This document shows, one piece after another, positions 35,872-44,679 of a stretch of DNA of 64,000 nt. The stretch's first letter is position 1. Each line of letters opens with the position of its first letter. The notes below the pieces were generated by a model. The model saw only the letters and a list, made by a program, of their open reading frames with translations. It made no database searches and was not told where the DNA came from. The DNA comes from Rhodohalobacter sulfatireducens (GTDB lineage: Bacteria > Bacteroidota > Rhodothermia > Balneolales > Balneolaceae), in assembly GCF_022012475.1 (NCBI RefSeq), contig NZ_JAKLWS010000019.1, positions 19,705 to 83,704 on the forward strand. Direction: 5' to 3'. The position numbers and the translations under genes are program-made.

Positions 35872-37764
35872 ATGTGCGGCATAGCGGGTTACATCCAGTC
35901 ATCAGGCAGAGTATCTAAGACAGAGATTGTTTCAAATATGCTCGCCAAATTAACACATCGAGGTCCCGATGATCAAGGTTTGTGGAGGCACAAGAATGTT
36001 TCACTGGGTTACACGCGGCTAAGTATTCTGGATACGACTGAGAATGGTAATCAGCCATTTATAACGAACGATGGCAAAGGAGTTCTCTGCTATAATGGCG
36101 AAGTTTATAACTTTCAGGAAATTCGTAAAAAATTAATAAAAGAAGGAGTTCAGTTTAAAAGCAGATGTGACACTGAAGTTGTACTCTATGCTCTTCATAT
36201 ATGGGGACCCAAAAAAGCTGTGAGTATGTTTAACGGCATGTTTGCTTTTGCATACCATAACTTAAAAACAGATACACTCTGGCTGGGCCGTGACAGTGCC
36301 GGGATTAAACCTCTATACTTATCCACGCAGAATGGAAATACTATTTTTGCATCCGAGATAAAGGCTCTTTTTGAACATCCATCCATTGAGTGCAGGCCGG
36401 ATATGCACACTGTCGGGAATTATCTAAAAAATTCAAAACTAGCCCGGAGTACACCTTTTGAAAAAGTTACTGAGATGCAACCCGGTACTCTTTTACAAAT
36501 TCAAGCTGGTGAGGTGTCTGAATACACTTTTTTTGACGTTGAGCAGAATATAGACGTAGAAAGAATTCTGGATAAACAACACAGTTCAGCAGAGAGTCTC
36601 ATGTCTGAATTAGAGCATATTGTTCGTGCAAGTGTCAACTCGCACATGATTAGTGATGTACCTATTGCTGCTATGTGCAGCGGTGGGGTTGATTCCAGTT
36701 TAATGGCTGCATTTGCATCTCAACATAAACAGGATCTGGTTGGCTATGTTGCTGATGTCGAAGGTGTAGAAATCAGTGAAAAAGAACGGGCAGAACAAAT
36801 TTCTAATCATTTAAACATTGAGTTACGAACTGTTCCTGTAAAACGCAGAGATTTTCTGAGGCTGTGGCCCTATGCCGCTTACCACAATGATGAACCAATC
36901 TACTTCAAACAAAATATGTTACATCTTGCTGTAGCTGAAAGAGTTCAAAAAGATGGCTTTAAAATTTTGCTTTGTGGTGAAGGTGCCGATGAACTTTTTG
37001 GCGGTTATCATTGGCAAGCATCTGTATATGATATGTGGAAAATTCGAAGAAAAAGGAGCAAATTATTTCCGGATAATCGATTAACCAGATTCTTGATGAG
37101 GTTCTTGCCATCTCATCCCCCATTAGACCTGGATCAACTTCAGAAGGAACCATTCAGGTACCTTTCGCCGGATCCGCCGTATGGAGAAATTCCTCCCCAA
37201 CACATCATATTCATTGAAGAGGCAAAAAAACAACTCCTGCGAAAGTCTTTTATGAACAAGTTGGAACCTCTAAAAAATATTGAAGACAGAGCTTACCTGG
37301 CCCGAACTTTTGAAGATTTCATCATTCACCTGGGAATCTCTTTGAAATGTAATGACCGGATGAACATGGCCAAATCCATAGAGTCCAGAGTTCCATTTTT
37401 GGATACGAGATTAATAGATTTTGCAATGCATCTCCCGGCTCATGCCAAATATCGCGACGGTATCACAAAGTTTCTGTTGAAGAAATTAGCCGCCCGTTAT
37501 TTACCTCCGGAGTTGATGTACAGGAAAAAAGTCGGATTTGGTTTTTCTAGTGATCATTGGATCGGAACCATCGATTTTTTAAATGATGGTTGGGTTGAAC
37601 AGCAGTTGAAATGGAGTAAAAAAGATATGCCGTATATCAGTGAGAAAATTATGAAAGATTCTAACCTCCTGTTTAAACTTGTGACAACTGAGATCTGGGC
37701 TAAGATATATTTTGGCAATGAAAAAATTGAAAATCTTTCTGAAAAGATGCAGTCTTTTGCCTGA
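35872..37764 (+). CDS. asnB: Glutamine-hydrolysing asparagine synthetase
   Basis: 630 residues. Cys2 after the initiator Met is the glutaminase nucleophile (CGIAGY), with the N-terminal amidotransferase domain to about 200. The synthetase domain has the ATP-pyrophosphatase loop SGGVDSS near residue 268 and ends with a C-terminal helical part. Converts aspartate, ATP and glutamine to asparagine. Some members of this class make amidated sugars or peptides in polysaccharide clusters, but this gene stands alone, so the housekeeping role is the simplest reading. Confidence 0.9.
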   Translation: MCGIAGYIQSSGRVSKTEIVSNMLAKLTHRGPDDQGLWRHKNVSLGYTRLSILDTTENGNQPFITNDGKGVLCYNGEVYNFQEIRKKLIKEGVQFKSRCDTEVVLYALHIWGPKKAVSMFNGMFAFAYHNLKTDTLWLGRDSAGIKPLYLSTQNGNTIFASEIKALFEHPSIECRPDMHTVGNYLKNSKLARSTPFEKVTEMQPGTLLQIQAGEVSEYTFFDVEQNIDVERILDKQHSSAESLMSELEHIVRASVNSHMISDVPIAAMCSGGVDSSLMAAFASQHKQDLVGYVADVEGVEISEKERAEQISNHLNIELRTVPVKRRDFLRLWPYAAYHNDEPIYFKQNMLHLAVAERVQKDGFKILLCGEGADELFGGYHWQASVYDMWKIRRKRSKLFPDNRLTRFLMRFLPSHPPLDLDQLQKEPFRYLSPDPPYGEIPPQHIIFIEEAKKQLLRKSFMNKLEPLKNIEDRAYLARTFEDFIIHLGISLKCNDRMNMAKSIESRVPFLDTRLIDFAMHLPAHAKYRDGITKFLLKKLAARYLPPELMYRKKVGFGFSSDHWIGTIDFLNDGWVEQQLKWSKKDMPYISEKIMKDSNLLFKLVTTEIWAKIYFGNEKIENLSEKMQSFA

Positions 37765-37877
37765 GACAGCTATTTTTTCACTAATTATCCGCTGCGGTCA
37801 AGCGTATTGTGCTACTAACCCAGTGCAAACACTTCTGAACTTATTACTTACCTGATATTTCAAGTTATATATGAGAC

Positions 37878-38678
37878 CTAAAGATTGTCTAAATAATCTT
37901 TCGGGGTCCGGCCCACGATCTTTCTGAAATCTTTAATGAAATGTGACTGATCAAAGTACCCCAAATCCATGGCAATTTGAGGCCAGTTATCTGTAAATCC
38001 GGATGCCATTTTCTCAGCCGCTTCATGTAATCTGTATCGCTGAATGACCCATTTCGGGCTGACTCCAACATAGTTTTTAAATAATCGCTGTAGAGTTCTT
38101 TTACTTATCATAAACCGATCGGTCAAATCATCCACTTTTAGTATGGAGGGATCATCTTTTACTATGTCCAGGATATTATTGATATTTTCAATCTTTGAAT
38201 CTCTTTCAGGCAGATAGTTTATCAAAAAGTTTTCCGCCTCTTCGATCATATGTTGATTCTTTTTATGACCGAGGATCTGTGATTCTATGATCTTGATATC
38301 TTCATCAAATACATCCGTAAATTCTAACTTGGCATCTGTAAAACCCGAAACCGGTTTTTGATAAAATGGATAAAATGCACCAGGCCTAAATTTGACCCCA
38401 ACTACTTTTCCCTTTCCATCCAACCTGCGTGTATATTTGCCACTCACAACTCCCCAGAACCATGTGTTTTCTTTTTCAAATACAAGATGTACAGACGGAT
38501 GTGACAGAATATTCTGATCATATGGTTCTTGTCCCCGAAGATCCCACTTCACAATCCAATAATGCTCCACAAAAAAAGCAAGTTTTTCGCACGGACAGAA
38601 TCGAGAAAGACTGAAGTGATCGGCTCCAGATTCTTTATACAAAATTCCGCGAGGTTGTTCGTTTTTAAATTTTGACAA
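37878..38678 (-). CDS. AraC-family transcriptional regulator
   Basis: 266 residues with an N-terminal ligand-binding-like region, PCEKLAFFVEHYWIVKWDL being typical of the DUF6597 type, and a C-terminal double helix-turn-helix (about 165-262) with SKRTLQRLFKNYVGVSPKW and DLGYFDQSHFIKDFRK. Divergent from a DUF3224 gene with 94 bases between them; it probably controls that gene and possibly itself. Confidence 0.88.
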   Translation of the reverse strand: MSKFKNEQPRGILYKESGADHFSLSRFCPCEKLAFFVEHYWIVKWDLRGQEPYDQNILSHPSVHLVFEKENTWFWGVVSGKYTRRLDGKGKVVGVKFRPGAFYPFYQKPVSGFTDAKLEFTDVFDEDIKIIESQILGHKKNQHMIEEAENFLINYLPERDSKIENINNILDIVKDDPSILKVDDLTDRFMISKRTLQRLFKNYVGVSPKWVIQRYRLHEAAEKMASGFTDNWPQIAMDLGYFDQSHFIKDFRKIVGRTPKDYLDNL

Positions 38679-38710
38679 GATTTGTCGTGTTTTTACAATG
38701 TAGATTATTA

Positions 38711-38729
38711 AGCAAACAGTATATTTGCT
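38711..38729. promoter_or_regulatory. Palindrome and promoter-like element between araC-type gene and DUF3224
   Basis: AGCAAA (38711-38716) and TTTGCT (38724-38729) form a palindrome over a 7-base spacer. The TATATTTG in it (38720-38727) matches the Bacteroidota -7 element TAnnTTTG and lies 46 bases before the DUF3224 start. A matching -33 TTTG at normal spacing was not found. Confidence 0.35.
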
Positions 38730-38772
38730 TTAAATCAAACTGAATTTAATTTACTTCTTAAACTGAAAATCA

Positions 38773-39174
38773 ATGAGCTCAGTTATCAAAACCACATTCA
38801 AAATTGAAAGCTGGAATGAAGAAACATATTCGCAGGCGAAAGATGGGCCTGCAGTTTTTCGTGCAAGTGTTAGCCAAACCTATTCAGGAGACCTCGCAGC
38901 AAAAAGTAAGATCGAATATTTAATGACAACCTTTGCCGACGAAACCAGCACATTTATTGGAATCGAGGAGGTACTTGGAGAACTGGAAGGGAAAAGCGGA
39001 AGTTTTTTACTGGAACATGATGGCACTCACAGGGATGGAGTTGCTAAATCGGATTTCGTAATTATCCCACACTCCGGATCGGGTGAACTTGCCGGAATTC
39101 GTGGAAAGGGTAGTTACGAAGCCACTCATGAAACCGCTGAACTAACCCTGGAATATGATTTTGAGGAAACTTGA
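38773..39174 (+). CDS. DUF3224 family protein
   Basis: 133 residues, an all-beta domain: TFKIESWNEETY at the start, FIGIEEVLGELEGKSGSFLLEHDG in the middle and GSGELAGIRGKGSYE later, which is the conserved layout of the DUF3224/allene-oxide-cyclase-like barrel. Catalytic role unknown. Next to an AraC-type regulator and directly upstream of a decayed YdeI-like gene. Confidence 0.85.
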   Translation: MSSVIKTTFKIESWNEETYSQAKDGPAVFRASVSQTYSGDLAAKSKIEYLMTTFADETSTFIGIEEVLGELEGKSGSFLLEHDGTHRDGVAKSDFVIIPHSGSGELAGIRGKGSYEATHETAELTLEYDFEET

Positions 39175-39188
39175 TCCCTGATTTTACT

Positions 39189-39338
39189 ATGTCTGATGGC
39201 GTACTTTTTTTCGAATCCCCTGGCGGTTTCCGGGAATGGCTGTCTGAATACCACGATCAAAAAGTGAACTTCTCGAATAGTTTTGCAGAGAAAATGACCG
39301 GTGTACCGGAAACGGTCGAAATTGGAGAACGTAAATAA
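39189..39338 (+). pseudogene. Truncated YdeI-like (bacteriocin-protection/OmpD-associated) remnant
   Basis: 49 codons beginning MSDGVLFFESPGGFREWLSEYHDQ, as in the N-terminus of YdeI-family proteins (LFFESPxxFRxWLxxxH), then a weakly similar F..KMTGVPE segment before a TAA. The rest of the normal 190-residue protein is missing. The same frame stays open for 34 codons after the stop without recognisable homology. Lies 14 bases after DUF3224. Confidence 0.5.
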
Positions 39339-39540
39339 GATGGTCGAAATGACTTCAAAATAATCTTTCCGCAGAACATACCAGTTTGGAAACTTCGGCA
39401 AACAGTTGGAGGTCGCCTTTCGACGGGAAAAGTAGAATAAAAAAAATAAGTACATAACCATGTACTATGAGTGGGACTTTATCTGCTGGTTGAGCTGATT
39501 GACAATATCGTTATGTAACTTGTGGGAAAATTTGGTTGAT

Positions 39541-39837
39541 TTATAGCAACCGTTTCGAAATATCCATTTTTTGGTGTGAAACCCGTACCACTACAATATA
39601 ATTCATCTCTTTTCTGAAGAATACAATGTGGCTTTCGTATAAAAAGCTCATGTATCCACTTTTAATGTCAGGACGTGCTTGTCCAATCGTATCGGGGTTT
39701 TCAGATGCTTCCTTTATTTTACCCTCAAGACCATTAAGATATTTTTCTGCCTGTTCTTAATCCCACTCCTCTAGTGTATACGTCCAGATTTCCCGGATAT
39801 CTTCTTCTGCCTTTCGGGTTAAGGTGTATTTTCTCAT
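39541..39837 (-). pseudogene. ParE-like toxin with in-frame stop codon
   Basis: Frame from ATG 39837 to TAA 39541 gives 98 residues, typical for ParE/RelE toxins: MRKYTLTRKAEEDIREIW at the start and the family's VVVRVSHQKMDISKRLL end. Codon 27 (39759-39757) is TAA, between EEWD and EQAEKYL. A single C-to-T change from CAA (Gln) would produce it. Gene order and the ATGA overlap with the antitoxin are intact. So the toxin is inactivated, or the stop is a sequence error. Confidence 0.8.
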
Positions 39838-40073
39838 CTTTTTTGTTTTTCCTGATGGATAATATCAGAAACAGAGTTATTACTTCTCCCGCTTTTTTCT
39901 CCCTCTTCCAGCAGCTCAATTAGATGTTTTCGTTTTAGATCATAGAAAAACTCTTCATATCTGTTCATCTGCCTCAGTGCATCTCGTATTACCTCACTTG
40001 AATTATTATAAAGCCCGGACTTTACTTTATCTTTTACCAGTTTCTCTAATTCAGGAGTTAATGAAATATGCAT
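39834..40073 (-). CDS. parD: ParD-like ribbon-helix-helix antitoxin
   Basis: 79 residues. N-terminal MHISLTPELEKLVKDKVKSG and YNNSSEVIRDALRQMNRYEE are the ribbon-helix-helix dimer and DNA-binding part of ParD proteins, with a charged C-terminal tail (about 45-79) that would cover ParE. AGAGG lies 6 bases ahead of the ATG, a good ribosome site. The stop codon overlaps the toxin start. Still intact though its toxin has an internal stop. Confidence 0.85.
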   Translation of the reverse strand: MHISLTPELEKLVKDKVKSGLYNNSSEVIRDALRQMNRYEEFFYDLKRKHLIELLEEGEKSGRSNNSVSDIIHQEKQKR

Positions 40074-40273
40074 GGGAACCTCTTTTTTATTTCAAAAAAA
40101 TACAAATTTTGTTAAAGTTTGTATACTTGAAAGTACTTATTCACCACTGAACATTTAAACCTGAAAGAGATTGTACAGAGTGTATCGTCTCAAATAGCTG
40201 ATTTATATGGTTTGCATAGCTTCTATAAGATCCGCGAAGTTTTCGAAACTTCGAAGATCTGGAAAAAGAAATT

Positions 40274-41362
40274 TCACCACATCGACCTCTGCCCGTTCGA
40301 CTCCGTAATCTCTTTGAGATTTGATCTCTCCAGATTCAGCAGATATTTCTTCCTCCAAAGCCCGCCTCCGTACCCGGTGAGTGATCCGTCGCTTCCGATT
40401 ACTCTGTGACACGGAATGATAATCGCAATCCTGTTATCTCCGTTTGCCGTTGCCACAGCTCGGATCGCTTTCAGGTTTCCAATTGCAATCGCCTGTTCTT
40501 TATATGATCGGGTTTTACCGTACGGAATGGTCTTTAACTCGTTCCAAACCTGTTGCTGAAAATCACTTCCGGGAACATCAAGCGGTACTGTAAATTCTTG
40601 CCGATCTCCATCAAAATACTCAGCGATTTCGTTAGCCGTTAGTTCGGTGATTTCATTCGAGCCGGGCACAAACGTGCAATTGTAATATTTTTGCAATCGT
40701 TGAAGTTGAGTTTCCAGCATTCGCCGATCTATGAATTCCAATAAACAAAGAGCTTCATTTGTAGTTCCGACCAACATCGGGCCGAGAGGAGTCGTAATTC
40801 TGTTTATGTGAATAACGGTCGTGTCTTTTCCTTTCTTTACCGGTTTCCCTGTTAACTCTTTCATCGCCTCCCGAAATCCACTGAGAGAATTGTACCCATG
40901 ATCATATGCCACTTGGGTAGCATTCTCTCCATGTTTGATTTGACCGAGAGCATTGCCCAAACGCCGCAATCGAACATATCCGTGAAAGGTTGTGCCATGA
41001 TGTTTTTTAAACCACCGCCGTAACCGGTTCGGATTTATATCCATTTCTTCAATCTCCTCATCGGTCCATTTTCGGGTCAGGTCCTCCTCTACTTTCTGAA
41101 GTATAGTATCGATCCATTTCGGGGTTTCTCCATTGGCTTTCAATGGTTTACATCGTTTACACGGACGATACCCGGAATAAAGAGCGTCCTTGGAAGTTGA
41201 AAAAAACTCCACATTTTTCAGCATTGGATTTCGAGCCGGACATGTGGGGAGACAAAAAATACCTGTAGACTTCACCCCAACAATGAAGATTCCCTCAAAC
41301 GAGGCATCTTTCGTAATAAGTGCTTTGTACATTCGCTCACGGGATGGTAACTGTTTTGACAT
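40274..41362 (-). CDS. ada: Ada-type DNA alkylation repair protein and regulator
   Basis: 362 residues from the ATG at 41362 (a TTG three codons earlier is possible). Order: Ada zinc domain with Cys37, Cys41, Cys68 and Cys71 (TCPARNP and CKRC), AraC-type helix-turn-helix (about 90-180), and an O6-methylguanine methyltransferase domain with the acceptor cysteine in IPCHRVIG (about 318). It repairs methylphosphotriesters and O6-methylguanine, and the methylated N-domain turns the protein into an activator. Divergent from the ArsR gene. Confidence 0.93.
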   Translation of the reverse strand: MSKQLPSRERMYKALITKDASFEGIFIVGVKSTGIFCLPTCPARNPMLKNVEFFSTSKDALYSGYRPCKRCKPLKANGETPKWIDTILQKVEEDLTRKWTDEEIEEMDINPNRLRRWFKKHHGTTFHGYVRLRRLGNALGQIKHGENATQVAYDHGYNSLSGFREAMKELTGKPVKKGKDTTVIHINRITTPLGPMLVGTTNEALCLLEFIDRRMLETQLQRLQKYYNCTFVPGSNEITELTANEIAEYFDGDRQEFTVPLDVPGSDFQQQVWNELKTIPYGKTRSYKEQAIAIGNLKAIRAVATANGDNRIAIIIPCHRVIGSDGSLTGYGGGLWRKKYLLNLERSNLKEITESNGQRSMW

Positions 41363-41506
41363 GCCTTTCAAGAATTTAAAACATCCATAATTAGTCTGAT
41401 AGAGAGTACATATTCAAGAAAGATACATTCCACCGATCAATTGTCATTGATATTTTACTTTTGTCGTTAATCTTCAATGAAGTTGCTAAAATTTAAAAGA
41501 GTTGGC

Positions 41507-41549
41507 GTAACTTTACGGTTACATAAATATTTGTAACTAAACAGCTACA
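41507..41549. promoter_or_regulatory. Two tandem palindromic operators before the ArsR gene
   Basis: GTAACTTTACGGTTACA (41507-41523) and GTAACTAAACAGCTACA (41533-41549) are direct copies, starting 26 bases apart, of a palindrome GTAACT-n5-GnTACA. They also give the inverted repeat GTTACA/TGTAAC. Position just upstream of a small helix-turn-helix gene is typical for autoregulation. Confidence 0.55.
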
Positions 41550-41574
41550 TATTCAAAAAAAATTATGCAGCAAG

Positions 41575-41880
41575 ATGTTTACCAGGCTATCGCCGACCCG
41601 ACGAGAAATTATCGATTTAACTGCAGGTCAATCACTTCCGGTAAATGAAGTGGCTGACCAGTTTGAAATCAGCCGGCCGGCAGTTTCAAAGCATATAAAA
41701 ACATTAAATGAATGTGGCTTGGTCGTAATTCGGAAGAAAGGCCGAAACCGATACTGTCGTGCTGATGTAAGGAAACTCAAAAAAGTATCGGATTGGGCCG
41801 AGCAATACCGACAGTTCTGGACTCATAAACTCAATGCCCTTGAAACCTTACTGGCTGAAGATGAAGAAGAAAATAATTAA
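41575..41880 (+). CDS. ArsR-type regulator with damaged N-terminus
   Basis: 101 residues from the ATG at 41575, winged helix with FEISRPAVSKHIKTLNECGL. Upstream, another frame from the ATG at 41565 reads MQQDVYQAIADPTR, the normal ArsR start, while this frame reads LSPTRREIIDL. The shift fits loss of 5 bases in a CCGAT/CCGAC tandem around 41590, so the ancestral start was probably 41565. The gene is thus frameshifted at residue 9-11 relative to its relatives, yet the DNA-binding core remains open. ArsR-SRPBCC pairs are common, which fits the decayed and intact SRPBCC genes downstream. Confidence 0.65.
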   Translation: MFTRLSPTRREIIDLTAGQSLPVNEVADQFEISRPAVSKHIKTLNECGLVVIRKKGRNRYCRADVRKLKKVSDWAEQYRQFWTHKLNALETLLAEDEEENN

Positions 41881-41897
41881 AGATAGAAGGTGTCATT

Positions 41898-42095
41898 ATG
41901 AAGAAAACCAAAACTAAAAAGCAAAGATTTTTACTCCAAAGTAAAAGGCACAAAAGATTTCAGTGCTTCACATGAAATAATCTTTGATGCCTGGTTAGTT
42001 TAGAATTACTTCAAAAGTGGGAAGCTTAAACTATGCAAACTTACGAAGGATGGACTTATATACTTGATAAACTTTTTCAGACCTCAACAATCTAA
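41898..42095 (+). pseudogene. Decayed SRPBCC/AHSA1-like gene
   Basis: Starts MKKTKTKK then shifts by one base into DFYSKVKGTKDFSASHEIIFDAW before a TAG, and a third piece, MQTYEGWTYILDKL, fits the family's C-terminal helix. The central part is deleted. Sits between ArsR and an intact SRPBCC gene, so probably an old duplicate. Confidence 0.65.
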
Positions 42096-42106
42096 ACCGT
42101 AGAACC

Positions 42107-42652
42107 ATGAATACTGAATATGGATCATATATCCACCCCGAAACACTCCGATTTGAACGACTACTTCCCAGCCCTATCGAACGAGTCTGGGCTTTTCTGA
42201 CTGAATCAGATAAAAAAGCAAAATGGCTGGCTGACGGAGATATTGAACCAAGGATCGGTGGAAAAGTGGAACTGCATTTTTATCATAAAAACCTCTCTGA
42301 AGAGGAAGATCCGATTCCGGAAAAATACCGGGAAATGGAAAACGGTGCCTCATATACGGGTCGAGTCACTCAATGGGATCCCCCTCGTTTGTTAAGCTAT
42401 ACCTGGTTTGAAGAAGACCCCGATGATCAATCGGAAGTTACCTTTGAACTTATTCCTCAGGAAAATGACAAGGTGTTATTAGTGTTGACACATCGGCGAG
42501 TCGGTGATAAACGTAACATAATCATTGGTGCACTTGCAGGATGGCACACTCACCTGAATATCCTGGCAGACCGTCTGGCTGGCAACCAACCCAAGGGGTT
42601 CTGGAAGGTTCACACAACGGTTGAGAAAGATTATGATCAACAGGTCAGTTAG
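42107..42652 (+). CDS. SRPBCC-domain (AHSA1-like) protein
   Basis: 181 residues with the START-like fold: RLLPSPIERVWAFLTESDKKAKWLADG at the start, ATVTQ-like TGRVTQWDPPRLLSYTWFEEDP in the middle and AGWHTHLNILADRLAG at the end. Such proteins bind hydrophobic ligands and are often paired with an ArsR repressor. It may be the surviving partner of the ArsR gene just upstream. Confidence 0.85.
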   Translation: MNTEYGSYIHPETLRFERLLPSPIERVWAFLTESDKKAKWLADGDIEPRIGGKVELHFYHKNLSEEEDPIPEKYREMENGASYTGRVTQWDPPRLLSYTWFEEDPDDQSEVTFELIPQENDKVLLVLTHRRVGDKRNIIIGALAGWHTHLNILADRLAGNQPKGFWKVHTTVEKDYDQQVS

Positions 42653-42713
42653 TAATAATCAAGTAACTGTTACAAGTTGACTGAAAAAATAAAATTCATA
42701 ACTAATCCACCTG

Positions 42714-43583
42714 TTAATCAGTAATTTCGGGAACCTTTAAATCTGCTCCGAGCTCTTTATTTAATCCTTTGATAAAATGTGCTGCCAACTTTGGAGACTC
42801 TTTTTCTTCATTTTGGTGTATGAAAAAGTGTACGTTTTGAATCCCTTGATGTTGCCATTCATTGAGTCTCTCTACCCATTCATCCAATCTATCGTAATCA
42901 GATGGCGCATTTGCTCCCACATAACGAACAAAAGCTTCACCATTTGTTAGCCTCATATGGAGCAATTGCCTGTAAGCAGCCGTATCACAAATAAGATTTG
43001 CAATGCCATTATCTTCTAATAACCGGTACAGATCGTCGGCCACTTCTTTGTCGTTGAACCAATCAGGGTGTCTGAACTCCATCGCCAAGGGTATCTCTTT
43101 TGGCCAGAGTTCAACAAAAGATTCAACGCGATCAAAAAACTTGGGTGCAAATTTATTCCGAACCTGCAGGAAAATTGTTCCCAGTTTGTCCTCAAAATGT
43201 ATCACACTGTCCAGGTAGTTCTCAACCGGTTGCTCAATATCATTCAACCATTTCAGGTGACTTATATATCGATTGACTTTCGGAAAAAACTTAAAATCAG
43301 CCGGCACTCTGTTATACCAATCACGGATTTGATCCTCAGGGAAATCTCGGTAATGTGTGGCATTTAACTCGATCGAGTTAAACTGACGAGAATAATAATA
43401 CAATTCATCTTTGGTCCCCCGCGGATAAAACCCCTTTAAATCAGAACGTTTCCATTTAGCACAACCCACATAAATTTCCGGTTTTCCATTTTTATTTTCC
43501 GTTAAAACTCGTTTCGTTTCGGGATGATCATCCGGTAGTTTTAAATGTAGTTCTTTGGGATTATCAACACTGCCAAACTTCAT
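42714..43583 (-). CDS. DUF72 family protein
   Basis: 289 residues from the ATG at 43583, chosen over an upstream ATG at 43649 because the first 22 residues of the longer form are not family-like. Motifs YVGCAKWKRSDLKGFYPRG, YYSRQFNSIELNATHYRDF and FHIHQNEEKESP-like ending define the TIM-barrel DUF72 family. Phosphate-binding and RNA roles have been suggested for the family but not shown. Minus strand, single gene. Confidence 0.85.
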   Translation of the reverse strand: MKFGSVDNPKELHLKLPDDHPETKRVLTENKNGKPEIYVGCAKWKRSDLKGFYPRGTKDELYYYSRQFNSIELNATHYRDFPEDQIRDWYNRVPADFKFFPKVNRYISHLKWLNDIEQPVENYLDSVIHFEDKLGTIFLQVRNKFAPKFFDRVESFVELWPKEIPLAMEFRHPDWFNDKEVADDLYRLLEDNGIANLICDTAAYRQLLHMRLTNGEAFVRYVGANAPSDYDRLDEWVERLNEWQHQGIQNVHFFIHQNEEKESPKLAAHFIKGLNKELGADLKVPEITD

Positions 43584-43747
43584 TGATGTATAGTTAGATT
43601 TAGAATGATGAAAATTTAAAATTTGAGTTATAAAGTATTGATTATTCAACTCAAATGGATGACATTCAATTGACTGCCACGAATGATTTTCAGCGAAAAT
43701 CTGCTATACAAATTGAATGTAAATCTTAGGTTCTTAATAGAAACCCG

Positions 43748-44326
43748 ATGTGGAGTATCACTGAAAAAGAATCAACTAATCAGAGTTTAACATTCGGTAT
43801 TGACGAAGATGGAGACCCAATTTCCAATCAATATTTTTTGGAGTTGTTAAGCAATTCACAACCCTTCAGGAAGTTTTACAATGGATTTTTAGCTGATTCT
43901 GACTATGATGCATTTTTTTGGGAAAACAGACCCATCACCAATCAGAATTTAGAAGTTAATTACGAGTGTAACATTATAAATAGTGACTTCTTAGCAAGCA
44001 GATCTCCGGATTCACATACATTCCGTCAATATTTTGACAGTAATAAAAAAGTAGTAACCTTTCCTAATCTTGGAAATGATGCCCAATTAATTGCCCCCTG
44101 CCCTCAAAAAGAAGATAACTGCTATACACATATTGGCAGTTTCGTGCGAAAAGCAGATGAGGATCAAATAGACAAGTTTTGGCAAATCACCGGGCATGAA
44201 ACTCTGCAAGCAGTAAACAGTAAACCCAAATGGTTGAGTACATCGGGACTCGGTGTTTTCTGGCTGCATGTCCGTATAGATACGATACCAAAGTATTATC
44301 AAACGAAGGAGTATAAAAAATTATAA
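43748..44326 (+). CDS. DUF6940 family protein
   Basis: 192 residues. The C-terminal half has TFPNLGNDAQLIAPCPQ, then YTHIGSFVRKAD and KWLSTSGLGVFWLHVRIDTIPKYYQ, the conserved core of DUF6940. Function unknown. No signal peptide or membrane segment. Confidence 0.75.
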   Translation: MWSITEKESTNQSLTFGIDEDGDPISNQYFLELLSNSQPFRKFYNGFLADSDYDAFFWENRPITNQNLEVNYECNIINSDFLASRSPDSHTFRQYFDSNKKVVTFPNLGNDAQLIAPCPQKEDNCYTHIGSFVRKADEDQIDKFWQITGHETLQAVNSKPKWLSTSGLGVFWLHVRIDTIPKYYQTKEYKKL

Positions 44327-44348
44327 ACTTAAAACTGAACAACTTATC

Positions 44349-44510
44349 ATGAGCATCCTCAGAATTATTTTTGCAATTATCCTCCCTCCTCTTGGAGTTT
44401 TCTTAACGGTTGGTATCAAACCGGCTTTTTGGCTGAACATTCTGCTGACAATTTTAGGATTCCTACCGGGAATTATTCATGCTGTTTGGGTGATTGCTAA
44501 AAACGATTGA
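44349..44510 (+). CDS. YqaE/Pmp3-type small membrane peptide
   Basis: 53 residues: MSILRIIFAIILPPLGVFLT, then GIKPAFWLNILLTILGFLPG and a short tail, with two helices joined by a hydrophilic hairpin and the LPPLGVFL signature of the UPF0057 (Pmp3/YqaE) family. These peptides help hold membrane potential under salt or cold stress in other organisms. Confidence 0.88.
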   Translation: MSILRIIFAIILPPLGVFLTVGIKPAFWLNILLTILGFLPGIIHAVWVIAKND

Positions 44511-44679
44511 TTTTTATATCAAATAGATTTCAGTTAGAAATAGTGCGCTTCAATCCTATTATAAATGGAATGCGGTCTGCTGAATATGGTTAATTGAACG
44601 CCTCACTCCACTTACCGCAATCCTGATGCCATATTTAACTATCAACTAATATTTCAAGAAAAACGAAAAACAAGACATT

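Noticed and set aside
37878..37920. Terminator between convergent asnB and the AraC gene
   Set aside because: No stem followed by a T-run can be seen in the 113-base gap.
39757..39759. TAA in parE as recoding (readthrough or unusual amino acid)
   Set aside because: No recoding structure next to it and TAA is not a normal recoding codon in bacteria; a point mutation is simpler.
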